In this document: positions 55,725 to 59,916 of the stretch, piece after piece | Layout: each line of letters starts with the position of its first letter | Numbering within the stretch: the stretch's first letter is position 1 | DNA from: Oasisia sp. SBJ-2009 | Lineage: Eukaryota; Annelida; Polychaeta; Sabellida; Siboglinidae | Reading direction: 5' to 3' | Length of the DNA stretch: 64,000 nucleotides | Assembly (NCBI GenBank): GCA_964017155.1 | Contig: OZ024858.1 | Location: 20,420,657-20,484,656, forward strand | Translations under genes and position numbers: made by a program | Notes under the pieces: model-generated | Database searches by the model: none | What the model saw: only the letters and a program-made list of their open reading frames with translations | What the model was told of the DNA's origin: nothing

Positions 55725-55863
55725 TGAAGTTCAATGTTAACTGGACGACATTATGATGACTAATAATATTTTAATAAGCTGATTGTGTACCTGCAATTTG
55801 CACTCGTGTCAACAACATCAACAAGACTATGGCTCCAAGGTGTGGCTTCCCTATGAACACCAT
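1095..55863 (-). CDS. Giant mini-exon gene for a secreted glycine-rich repeat protein (gene-level call)
   Basis: I infer one minus-strand gene. Exons in transcription order are 55791-55863 (signal peptide), 54877-54891, 54309-54323, 53879-53938, then the array exons (57-nt type at 38945, 36466, 33989, 31512, 29032, 26555, 24075, 21598, 19121, 16644, 14167, 11690, 9213, 6736; 24-nt type at 38469, 35990, 33513, 31036, 28556, 26079, 23599, 21122, 18645, 16168, 13691, 11214, 8737, 6260; low coordinates given), then 5429-5470, 4250-4300, 3284-3331 and 1095-1118. Exon 1 ends in phase 1. Every later exon is a multiple of three, open in phase 1 and bounded by AG and GT. The product would be a signal peptide followed by Gly/Ser/Pro/Thr/Val-rich repeats. 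I do not recognise the family. The 3' end lies outside the window. Transcription and the exact splice pattern are inferred, not observed. Confidence 0.62.
1197..1735 (-). repeat. Probable SINE/LINE-like 3' segment with (TTTA)n tail
   Basis: Read on the minus strand, the segment ends with a TTTATTTATTTTATTT-type tail at about 1197-1225, preceded by a GCGCC...CACTATAAA motif resembling the 3' end of dispersed invertebrate retroposons. No coding capacity is visible and the upstream limit is uncertain. Another repeat class is possible. Confidence 0.35.
1744..2984 (+). mobile_element. Non-autonomous hAT element, solo copy (1,241 bp)
   Basis: The termini are inverted CAGAGC/GCTCTG, followed by subterminal AAGTACTTTTACTT-type repeats. 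The element is bracketed by a perfect 8-bp duplication ACCTGGTT (1736-1743 and 2985-2992), as expected for hAT. The sequence outside the duplications joins into one array-like sequence, giving the empty site. No transposase ORF is seen. A second copy in the opposite orientation spans 43038-50334, where it is split by another insertion. Confidence 0.85.
2993..3283 (-). repeat. Divergent fragment of the array unit (intron)
   Basis: This resembles the unit segment around the 24-nt and 57-nt exons: GTGGCTGAGTnnnnGGTAGTGTGTG, GACCTGTATTTATTT and TTTGTATCATATATCATCATAA recur in order. It lies downstream of the 3284-3331 donor on the minus strand and is probably intron of an older unit copy. Confidence 0.55.
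3284..3331 (-). CDS. 48-nt Gly-rich mini-exon (divergent 57-nt type)
   Basis: Minus strand: acceptor TTCTTGTTTATCAG, 48 nt, donor GTGAGTAGACAC. Phase 1 reads [16 protein letters not shown] with no stop. It is homologous to the 51-nt exon at 4250 and the 57-nt array exons. The three copies differ by multiples of 3 nt and by many substitutions, yet keep the frame and both splice sites. Confidence 0.65.
3441..3621. repeat. (CA)n microsatellite with CCA interruptions
   Basis: About 180 bp of CA repeats with regularly spaced extra C bases in the middle, making a 10-bp super-period (CACACACACC). The Thr/His and Cys/Val reading frames over it are artefacts. Confidence 0.95.
3691..4137. repeat. Inverted repeat of about 190-bp arms around an (AT)n core
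   Basis: The left arm (3691-3880) and right arm (about 3947-4137) are near-complementary over their length, including the strings ACATAGGCACCAGTGCACTTGC and GATTTAATGATTGAATTA in opposite orientation. Alternating AT tracts fill the inner arm ends. The arms are pieces of the array unit, so this looks like an inverted duplication of the unit's exon-flank module. The arms contain a partial exon without an acceptor (about 4120-4160). Confidence 0.85.
4250..4300 (-). CDS. 51-nt Gly-rich mini-exon (divergent 57-nt type)
   Basis: Minus strand: acceptor ATTTGTTTGACAG, 51 nt, donor GTGAGTAGACAC. Phase 1 reads [17 protein letters not shown] without a stop. Its intron flanks (GTTCAGCAGCTGATATATT upstream) match the 57-nt array exons, showing common origin. 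Its 5' half is closest to the 48-nt exon at 3284. Confidence 0.65.
4534..5428 (-). pseudogene. Truncated L2/CR1-like LINE reverse transcriptase fragment, unit 0
   Basis: In minus order: an RT palm start ([14 protein letters not shown]), motif B ([13 protein letters not shown]), a frameshift, an SDDTA-type version of the FADD motif at about 5130, then thumb ([27 protein letters not shown]) and a C-terminal stretch ending at 4534. The endonuclease and N-terminal RT are absent. A frameshift near 5140-5185 breaks it, and it cannot make an active enzyme. It begins only a few bases after the donor of the 5429-5470 exon, so it is a 5'-truncated insertion in that intron. Confidence 0.8.
5429..5470 (-). 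CDS. 42-nt mini-exon with intact donor
   Basis: Minus strand: acceptor TTCTTATTTGTCAG, 42 nt, donor GTAAGTACCC. Phase 1 reads [14 protein letters not shown], less Gly-rich than its neighbours and more charged. The equivalent exon in units 1 to 14 keeps the acceptor and an open frame but has lost the GTAAGT donor through a small deletion. Confidence 0.6.
6260..6283 (-). CDS. 24-nt mini-exon, unit 1
   Basis: Minus strand: acceptor TTCTTTTTTGTAAG, 24 nt, donor GTGAGTATAC. Phase 1 codes GGNVGGAP. The AAG acceptor is weaker than the CAG of the longer exons, but the divergent copy at 1095 also uses AAG at the same place. It follows the 57-nt exon in transcription order, separated by an intron of about 450 nt. 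Confidence 0.6.
6736..6792 (-). CDS. 57-nt Gly-rich mini-exon, unit 1
   Basis: Minus strand: acceptor AATTTGTTTGTCAG, 57 nt, donor GTGAGTAGACAC. Phase 1 reads [19 protein letters not shown] without a stop. Core units carry Asp for the Gly at the seventh residue (GPDAG). Joined to the 24-nt exon it gives a 27-residue repeat. The composition suggests a flexible extracellular matrix, mucus, adhesive or silk-like segment. That is inference only. Confidence 0.7.
7016..7884 (-). pseudogene. L2/CR1-like RT fragment, unit 1
   Basis: The minus strand encodes [14 protein letters not shown], then [46 protein letters not shown] and a C-terminal part ending CDCGNQNVK, across frameshifts at about 7322 and 7570-7610. 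Compared with unit 0, part of the segment before YLG is deleted. It is non-functional and copied into every unit; core units add an in-frame stop at the SAFN position. Confidence 0.85.
7885..7926 (-). pseudogene. Decayed 42-nt mini-exon, unit 1
   Basis: The acceptor TTCTTGTTTGTCAG is intact and phase 1 is open ([14 protein letters not shown]), but the donor seen in unit 0 (GTAAGTACCCGG) is replaced by GCAACTATGC through a deletion of about 7 nt. Without that donor the exon would be skipped or, less likely, use a weak GC donor. Equivalent sites recur through to 40093-40134. Confidence 0.6.
8422..10904 (-). repeat. Array unit 2
   Basis: Exons 8737-8760 and 9213-9269 (GPGAG form, as in unit 1); decayed 42-nt exon 10365-10406; RT from 9492. 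It is the first unit with the core RT states: stop in SAFN and the TELYAKE insertion. A longer GT tract lies at 8463-8480. Confidence 0.95.
10905..13381 (-). repeat. Array unit 3
   Basis: Exons 11214-11237 and 11690-11746, the latter with the core GPDAG state. RT remnant 11969-12841. Confidence 0.95.
13382..15858 (-). repeat. Array unit 4
   Basis: Exons 13691-13714 and 14167-14223. RT remnant 14446-15318, with Ile replacing Val in GHAILKK from here on. Confidence 0.95.
15859..18335 (-). repeat. Array unit 5
   Basis: Exons 16168-16191 and 16644-16700. The 18077-18262 end carries the b state: shorter GT tract plus an AT insertion giving ACTCATATGCG. Confidence 0.95.
18336..20812 (-). repeat. 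Array unit 6
   Basis: Exons 18645-18668 and 19121-19177. It carries ACGAATATG rather than ACGACTATG at 18590, a state shared with units 8, 9 and 11. Its 3' end is type a. Confidence 0.95.
20813..23289 (-). repeat. Array unit 7
   Basis: Exons 21122-21145 and 21598-21654. The 57-nt exon has one unique change converting Gly to Ser after GFPP (GCTTGGGGGG on the plus strand). The 3' end is type b. Confidence 0.95.
23290..25769 (-). repeat. Array unit 8
   Basis: Exons 23599-23622 and 24075-24131. It is 3 bp longer because of a CAA insertion at about 24520 (an extra Val in the RT frame), and has CAATGGAAG instead of CAACGGAAG near 24793. Both states recur only in unit 10. Confidence 0.95.
25770..28246 (-). 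repeat. Array unit 9
   Basis: Exons 26079-26102 and 26555-26611. It carries the Ala-to-Thr RT change (LKKTSS) shared with units 11 and 12. Confidence 0.95.
28247..30726 (-). repeat. Array unit 10
   Basis: Exons 28556-28579 and 29032-29088. It repeats the unit 8 markers (CAA insertion, CAATGGAAG, b-type end), marking the second copy of a two-unit block. Confidence 0.95.
30727..33203 (-). repeat. Array unit 11
   Basis: Exons 31036-31059 and 31512-31568. It matches unit 9 at all markers I compared (AGTAAATCT, ACGAATATG, LKKTSS, a-type end). Confidence 0.95.
33204..35680 (-). repeat. Array unit 12
   Basis: Exons 33513-33536 and 33989-34045. It shares LKKTSS with units 9 and 11 and the CTCTTGAC state with units 8 to 11. 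Confidence 0.95.
35681..38159 (-). repeat. Array unit 13
   Basis: Exons 35990-36013 and 36466-36522. It has a private 2-bp insertion at about 37451 that breaks the RT frame after VRVG, and a Gly-to-Ser change in QMIGHA. The 3' end is type b. Confidence 0.95.
38160..40474 (-). repeat. Array unit 14 (edge unit, interrupted)
   Basis: Exons 38469-38492 and 38945-39001; the latter has a private Pro-to-Ala change (GFPAG). Decayed 42-nt exon 40093-40134. The RT (39224-40092) lacks the core stop and the TELYAKE insertion, as in unit 1. The unit is cut at 40474 by the TA-type element and its remainder lies at 53352-53470. Confidence 0.93.
40477..40755 (+). repeat. Left terminal inverted repeat of the 12.9-kb element
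   Basis: Matches, inverted, 53166-53349 and 51480-51581 in that order. Strings such as TGTAATTACTGTAAGG, TGAGCTTTGTTGGCAC and CTAGGCCTACTAGTTC (the last on the minus strand) are shared. The right arm has a small extra segment near its tip (about 53320-53335). Confidence 0.85.
40956..42840 (-). pseudogene. Broken PIN/XPG-like family gene carried by the 12.9-kb element
   Basis: Minus-strand pieces in order: about 42840-42139 ([16 protein letters not shown], then [18 protein letters not shown], a signature I associate with a widespread, poorly described invertebrate/fish family); about 42035-41880 ([12 protein letters not shown]...[10 protein letters not shown]); 41830-41606 ([13 protein letters not shown]...[16 protein letters not shown]); 41606-40956 ([46 protein letters not shown]). 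The acidic HDEAD and SDDSD motifs resemble PIN/FEN-like nuclease sites. At least one stop (about 42785), a stop and frame change near 41880, and a frameshift at 41606-41615 interrupt it. The family role is unknown to me. Confidence 0.7.
44035..44195. repeat. Subterminal GAATTC-centred palindromic repeats, left arm
   Basis: About three imperfect copies of CGAAAAACGAATTCGTTTT separated by short AAATTG-type spacers. Reading frames rich in Phe, Val and Lys here are repeat artefacts. Confidence 0.85.
45170..45850 (-). pseudogene. Dead CR1/Jockey-like RT fragment in the left foldback arm
   Basis: Minus strand with stops and shifts: motif B-like GVPQ-SILGPL (about 45760-45795), a YAHDT version of the YADD catalytic motif (about 45690-45705), [49 protein letters not shown] and INKLQKN. 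The order and spacing match the palm and thumb of non-LTR RTs. No open frame survives. Confidence 0.65.
46404..47695. mobile_element. Inverted-repeat element in the foldback loop (1,292 bp)
   Basis: GTGACTCATCTTAACAAAA at 46404 and its inverse at 47677-47695, with similarity continuing through GGTCGGATGTCGGTAA (about 38-bp arms, one small gap). AAAT lies on both flanks and may be a duplication. Inside I see only short unsupported frames. Probably a MITE. Confidence 0.65.
47890..48850 (+). pseudogene. Dead CR1/Jockey-like RT in the right foldback arm, with a second LINE piece
   Basis: Plus strand: [15 protein letters not shown] (about 47963-48007) and, from about 48480, [22 protein letters not shown] and FKYM mirror the left arm. 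The YAHDT stretch of the left arm is replaced at about 48060-48355 by an unrelated LINE C-terminus: [20 protein letters not shown], then in a shifted frame [20 protein letters not shown] and [10 protein letters not shown]. All are interrupted. Confidence 0.65.
49668..50015. repeat. Subterminal GAATTC-centred palindromic repeats, right arm
   Basis: Seven or eight copies of a CGAAAAACGAATTCGTTTTTC core alternating with TTACTTCACATTTGAAAA or GTTCGCAAATTTGAAAA spacers. The arm is richer in copies than the left end, so the number has changed since the arms formed. Confidence 0.9.
50411..50707 (+). pseudogene. C-terminal tail of a non-LTR retrotransposon protein
   Basis: Open frame coding [19 protein letters not shown]...[27 protein letters not shown] and ending in TRPRDR. 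This basic WxGH...GRRRGR tail is typical of the C-terminus of several LINE ORF2 proteins. The RT domain is missing, so it is a 5'-truncated copy. It lies inside the 12.9-kb element, right of the hAT copy. Confidence 0.75.
50994..51184. repeat. (GTGTA)n pentanucleotide satellite
   Basis: About 38 near-perfect GTGTA units in 190 bp, ending in GTAGTAGAG. It contains TA and GTAC-free regular steps with no coding meaning. Confidence 0.97.
51256..51459 (-). other. Unassigned sequence inside the 12.9-kb element
   Basis: A 67-codon minus-strand frame exists here but has no recognisable motif. It lies upstream of the PIN-like pseudogene on the same strand, so it could be a remnant of its 5' region. 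I cannot support that. Confidence 0.2.
51480..51581 (-). repeat. Inner part of the right TIR of the 12.9-kb element
   Basis: Inverse of 40648-40750, including CTAGGCCTACTAGTTCAAAC and TATCACACATGATT. It stops at TTAA (51578-51581), where the 1.58-kb insertion begins. Confidence 0.85.
51582..53165. mobile_element. 1.58-kb insertion in the right TIR at a TTAA site
   Basis: Comparison with the uninterrupted left TIR (GATCCAAGG...CACTAGTTAAGC) shows foreign DNA between TTAA at 51578 and GTAA at 53166. The ends GGGTACCTACTACTCGAGAA and, inverted, GGAGACCAGCGGGTCGAGAA are imperfect TIRs. TTAA targets suit Kolobok or piggyBac types. No transposase frame is visible. It holds a GC-rich block (52300-52450) and a short tandem of GGACGGGTARAAA at 52650-52735. 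Confidence 0.6.
53166..53349 (-). repeat. Outer part of the right TIR of the 12.9-kb element
   Basis: Inverse of 40477-40645, ending CTGGCAACTAGAC next to TA. Its first bases (GTAAC) correspond to the TTAAC of the uninterrupted left arm. Confidence 0.88.
53352..53470 (-). repeat. Continuation of the split array unit
   Basis: Picks up exactly where unit 14 stopped: GTGCATGTGTGTGTATGTACT, GCAATACAAATCATT, TATACTCAT and the decayed 25-nt module (about 53407-53430; no GT donor and a stop in phase 1). Homology to the array ends at about 53470. Confidence 0.8.
53473..53684. repeat. Direct repeat copy 1 of about 210 bp (intron)
   Basis: Matches 54522-54731 at roughly 90% by eye, for example ACAACAAAATATTTTCAATA and CACATCCTTCATTAAGCC. 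A third, weaker copy of the first part starts at about 54970. Confidence 0.9.
53879..53938 (-). CDS. 60-nt mini-exon, N-terminal region
   Basis: Minus strand: acceptor GATTTTCTCAG, 60 nt, donor GTAAGTATGG (a strong match). Phase 1 reads [19 protein letters not shown] plus Ser, without a stop; the other two frames give a stop or a Trp/Cys-rich string. It is the first clearly Gly/Val/Thr/Pro-rich exon after the signal peptide and the last before the 12.9-kb element in transcription order. Confidence 0.68.
54309..54323 (-). CDS. 15-nt micro-exon (EIGLQ)
   Basis: Minus strand: acceptor ACCCAATGTCAG, 15 nt, donor GTATGTGTAG. In phase 1 it codes EIGLQ. Its flanks are duplicated around 54877-54891, so the two micro-exons are paralogous segments. 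Confidence 0.5.
54522..54731. repeat. Direct repeat copy 2 of about 210 bp (intron)
   Basis: Partner of 53473-53684. It lies between the two 15-nt exons and belongs to a larger duplicated intron-exon segment of roughly 0.6-1 kb. Confidence 0.9.
54877..54891 (-). CDS. 15-nt micro-exon (DIVHQ)
   Basis: Minus strand: acceptor CCTCAACGTCAG, 15 nt, donor AAG|GTATGTGAAC. In phase 1 it codes DIVHQ. It follows the signal-peptide exon by about 0.9 kb of intron and aligns with 54309-54323 in length, splice sites and flanks (TATTAACAATT, CATTGAGAATA). Confidence 0.52.
55686..55725. repeat. (AT)n then (AC)n microsatellite
   Basis: About 30 bp of AT followed by five AC steps, within the first intron. 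Confidence 0.95.
55791..55863 (-). CDS. First coding exon with signal peptide
   Basis: The minus-strand ATG at 55863 starts 24 codons plus one base, ending at donor GCAG|GTACAC. The peptide has a basic start (MVFIGKPH), a hydrophobic core ([10 protein letters not shown]) and a polar end (TRVQIA) with small residues suited to signal peptidase, so the product should enter the secretory pathway. The single leftover G sets phase 1, the phase in which all later exons are open. Possible 5' UTR or promoter lies at 55864-56126, with TATATA at about 55895; no firm element is seen. Confidence 0.68.
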
Positions 55864-56253
55864 CTTCAGCTCTTGCTGAGCGACTTGTTCTCCGTATATA
55901 ATTAGCTAAAATTTGAGAATTCACAACATTAGTTCCACCTATTCCAATTAGGTCACCTTTTTTTTAACTTATTGATCCGAGTGTAATTTCTAATATTTGA
56001 ATGCACCATTTGTCATTACAGTATCCACACAAATGTACCACGTAGATGTATGTGCCCATATTGTCAATAAACACAGATCTGGTGAAATGATGGATATGAT
56101 GGGGTGATGGGGCATGTCCCCTGTACTATTCTTAAAACTAGCTTCAAAATGGTGCATTTTGAAGTATTTTAGCCTATTCCATATACACTGTAGTGGGGAA
56201 ATAAATAAATCTACAAAATAGCATATAAATGTGTTTGTAGCATTACTTTTAAA

Positions 56254-56401
56254 TAGTCAGCAGGGGTAATTTTAAAGGAAATAACATGAACTTTTAAGTT
56301 CAACATATTCTGGGCTTAGAAAAACACTGTTTTTCTAAGCCCAGAATATGTTGAACTTAAAGTTTCCATCTCAATGTTATTTCCTTTATCCCTGCTGACT
56401 A
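56254..56401. mobile_element. 148-bp near-perfect hairpin MITE
   Basis: Starts TAGTCAGCAGGG and ends with its inverse. The two halves are complementary almost throughout, with a 10-nt centre around AACACTGTTTTTC. TTAAA stands on both sides, and the intact right arm of the host element shows the empty site CTTTTAAAGG. Confidence 0.85.
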
Positions 56402-56740
56402 CTTAAAGGACAAAAAAAGACTACGGTTCCGCATCATACACCTAATAGAGTTTATACAAAGTAAATATTTCCACATATACTCAATTTTTTAACGTCAGCG
56501 GTTTACTCTAACGAAATCCACGATGGTCTAGACGCCGCCATAGGTGAAGGGTTAACTTGGCTTGGCCATTCAGCGCACGGCATTCTATGTCTCTGCTGAA
56601 GCCGGTCAGCTTCCTGCGACTTTGTTAAGGGTCAACAACTTCGAGTCTTCGACAGTTCATTCAATTGGCGTGACATCTAGCAGCTGCTTATAGATGTATA
56701 TCTAAATCTGTGGTTAAATATATGGTAAACTTCAGTAATT

Positions 56741-56920
56741 ATGCCTTACTGTTCGGCATACGGTTGCAATAATAGTTGAAACAACCGGTAGTATTGAAGC
56801 AATGGATTCACATTGGTGATTTGCGGGCGTACTGTTTGGAGTCCAAGTTACAGTTCACTTTGCTCTGTCCATTTTGAGGAGAAATGCTTTGAAGTAGACA
56901 TGTATCATCAGTTGATGGGA
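56741..56920 (+). pseudogene. Decayed THAP zinc-finger domain
   Basis: Begins MPYCSAYGCNN, giving the first C-x4-C pair of a THAP finger, and in the same frame later reads CSVHFEEKCFEVD (from 56861), matching the C-x2-H pair in its usual CSxHF context. Stops and a shifted central part (KQWIHIGDLRAYC in another frame) break it. THAP domains bind DNA and are common in P-type transposases and derived host genes. Here it sits between long TIRs, so it is transposon-derived. Confidence 0.65.
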
Positions 56921-57308
56921 TGAGTTCAGCGATAACAATAATAGACAACTTTATATTTACCGTCATCAGCATGTTACGCGCGTTGCCGAGTTGCAGCCAT
57001 TTCATGACAACAGCAAAACCCCATGCAGGGAATCTACGCAGAGAGCGCCTCACCGTCGTGACGTCATTCTTCGTCTAAGATGGGGTAGCTCATTGTATTT
57101 AGATGGCTGGGTGTTAAAAAAATATTTTTCTGGTAAACCGCTGGCGTTAAAAAATTGAGTATATGTGGAAATTGTTACTTTATATTAACTCTATTAGGTG
57201 TATGCCACAAAACAGTTAACTTTTTTGTCCTTTAAAAGTAATGTTACAAACACATTTACATGCTATTTTGTAGATTTATTTATTTCCCCACTGTATGGAA
57301 TAGGTTAA

Positions 57309-58417
57309 CTCTTTACTGGGTAGACAGCCGTCTTATTTTACACCCTGCTGTGGGCAGACAATTTTAAGATGGCAGCCATCTGTGAATTACGCTGCAGGTT
57401 GCTTGATTTAAAATTTGAATAACTCAACAACCGATGCATGAAAATATGTGAAATTAATTTAACTGTGCATGGAATGATTGCGTGAATAAAATGTGTTATT
57501 AAAATGTACGTGTTGCAATCAATTACAATTCAGATCTTGAAGCAAACTTCAATAATCATGACAAAATAAATAAGCAACTTCATCATGCTACATATTAAAA
57601 AATCTTAGAACACAACAGTTATCCTGTGGAACTAATGTAGCCATAAATGTTAGTTTTATCCTAGTAAAACATTTATCCAATTTGACGATTAGTTTTCAAA
57701 TTATAATTGCTTTTGTAAACAACGCCAATACAACTGACCAAAAAAATCATGCCATAATTTACAAAATGGATATCATTTACGGATCATATTGCCAAATGGA
57801 ATATTCTTTTCGTATGTAAAATCAACACTCACATAACGACAGATACCACACTCCTTTCAGTGTACTTCACAAATAGATCCTCCCTTATCAGAAGCAATGT
57901 GACCATAGTCCATATTAATAAAATACCCTAAAATAAATAAACCAAACGAAGTACGGATGGTGATCCGATCAACAAAATGGCTGCATATCGGTGAAATAAA
58001 CATGCCGCCGATGGGTCATCTTCTTTGTATCTCAACAACGAAAAGTCGCACAGACAACGTAGATGGACGATAACAGGGTCTCCGTGATCGCTGTCGACAT
58101 TATTCACGTTGCAAACATCGTTATCCAACTCGAAATCGTCGAGAAATGATCTCAGCAATATCCGCGAAATGCCGCACAATGTCGGAGGTCAACTAGACAA
58201 ACGCACTTCAACATCCTTCCAAATAAACTCACTTAATTCGGCAATGAAAACAATTTTTGACAAGATGGCGACAGCACATGTTTCCATGACCTACACAGAG
58301 CTTAGGTCAGCCGGTTGAGCTGGCTGCTTAATGTAAAAGAAGGATCTGATCGCGGTACACGAAAGGCCCATGAACTGTGAGTTTACTGGGCGGTTTTGGA
58401 CGGACTGCGCAGTAGAG
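57309..58417. mobile_element. TTAA-flanked, piggyBac-like insertion (1,109 bp)
   Basis: TTAA at 57305-57308 and 58418-58421. The left end is CTCTTTACTGGGTAGACAG and the right end, inverted, CTCTACTGCGCAG. The intact left arm of the host element confirms the empty site. On the minus strand 57928-58179 encodes an acidic stretch (FLDDFELDNDVCNVNNVDSD) that could be a transposase N-terminal remnant, not proven. Confidence 0.7.
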
Positions 58418-58463
58418 TTAAAACACTTCAAATTGCACCATTTTGAAGCTAGTTTTAAGAATA

Positions 58464-59916
58464 ACTAGTACATCATGATCTGTATACATGTCATAAAAAT
58501 TATATTCATTTATGCTGAATTTGTTAAATCAAGTCTAGTGAAATACAACATTTCACATGCACTATTTGGCAGGCCGATAATGATCACAAGAACAAGCTAA
58601 TTCCTTGCAAAGGTTAAATTTGTTTTGTTTAGGCAGGTCTATCAGAACTTACCAAGTATACATACTGGTAGCAGATCACCATTGAGAAGGTAGCATAAGA
58701 ACACTGACATAACTGTATTCAAATAACCAGCCCAAAGTGGGTCAACAATTCAAATTCAGGCAGTAATTATTTGTATTATTAATAAATAATGTTAATTTGG
58801 CACTTAACTTGGAACTCAAATAACATAAACATTCTTAGTTCATTACAATTATCCTTGGCCTGCAATAATATCATACCAGTCCTATGTTTTCATTCGTGTT
58901 TAAATGGAATTAAAAATATGTTTACAAATATGCATTTATTATAAAACCAGCTCAAGATTATTTATTAGTTAGTTGATTATAATAAGCCAGTTTCAAGTTC
59001 CACTGCCATAAAACATCATGGTAATGTCATAGGTCAATTGATATAAACATCTCACACATTTCAATTGTTTCGGTTTAAAAGATGTAGAAGCTTGAGTCTT
59101 ACTCGTTTCTTGCTTTCTGTGATTATTTCATGTTTGTCCTGATCCTCACCGATGAAGCTGACTTTAACAAGTATCATATTACAGAAACAAAACAACATAT
59201 TTATGGGACAGAAACCTGCCGACAATTGGGAACATAGATGGACTGGTTGCACTGACATTCACCAGTCATTTGGTGTCTCATGCCTCATCAAAAGGTAAAC
59301 ATGAAAGAAGTAAAAGTTCAGAAAACGGGGCAACACTGCATGTTTTTGACAATTTAAGTTATATTAGAAAGAGTCACTTTCTGATCTGGACAATAACTTG
59401 GCAGGAAGGAATTATATGTAGAGGTGTCGTCAACTACTGATTGGAGCTGCTAATATTAGACATAATATAGGATTCAATATGGTGTGATTCAAGCCACATA
59501 GTATGTAACCTAAAAAGAATGTTTTATCATGAGTACTAACATTAGGATGTATGCATTCCTGGTAATCTGAATGCTGCGACGAGTTACAACTCAGTTAGCA
59601 GGATACTAATTTGGCATCCACATTAAATATTACTTAGCATGCAAAATATCTGGTGCATATTGCAAATTGATGTAATCATCTCTGTTCGATATCGGCACCA
59701 CTGGTTTATTCCAGGAATTGGACATCTGTCACATGTAACTCTTTACTTGCTAATGGTATGCATTTACACTTAAGAAATAATGGACGATGACTACTTTGTT
59801 TTGTCGATGGAACTCTGACCCGGAAGATTTGGCCCACATATGCTGATGTAGTCGAAACTCCGAACTGGCTTATTTATAAATCTGGGTTTATTTCATAAAA
59901 AGTAATAAACATGCTG
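58464..59916. other. No recognisable feature
   Basis: AT-rich unique-looking sequence. I found no convincing exon, motif or element boundary on either strand. Confidence 0.4.

Larger units (their letters stand above)
56127..58463 (+). mobile_element. Long-TIR element carrying a THAP remnant, twice interrupted
   Basis: The ends TATTCTTAAAACTAGCTTCA (56127) and the inverse (to 58463) continue into arms of about 230 bp once two younger insertions are removed: 56254-56401 in the left arm and 57309-58417 in the right. The flanks CCCTGTAC/ACTAGTAC agree at 5 of 8 positions, possibly a decayed duplication. With THAP inside, a P-like or other THAP transposon derivative is plausible. No catalytic domain remains. 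Confidence 0.75.
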
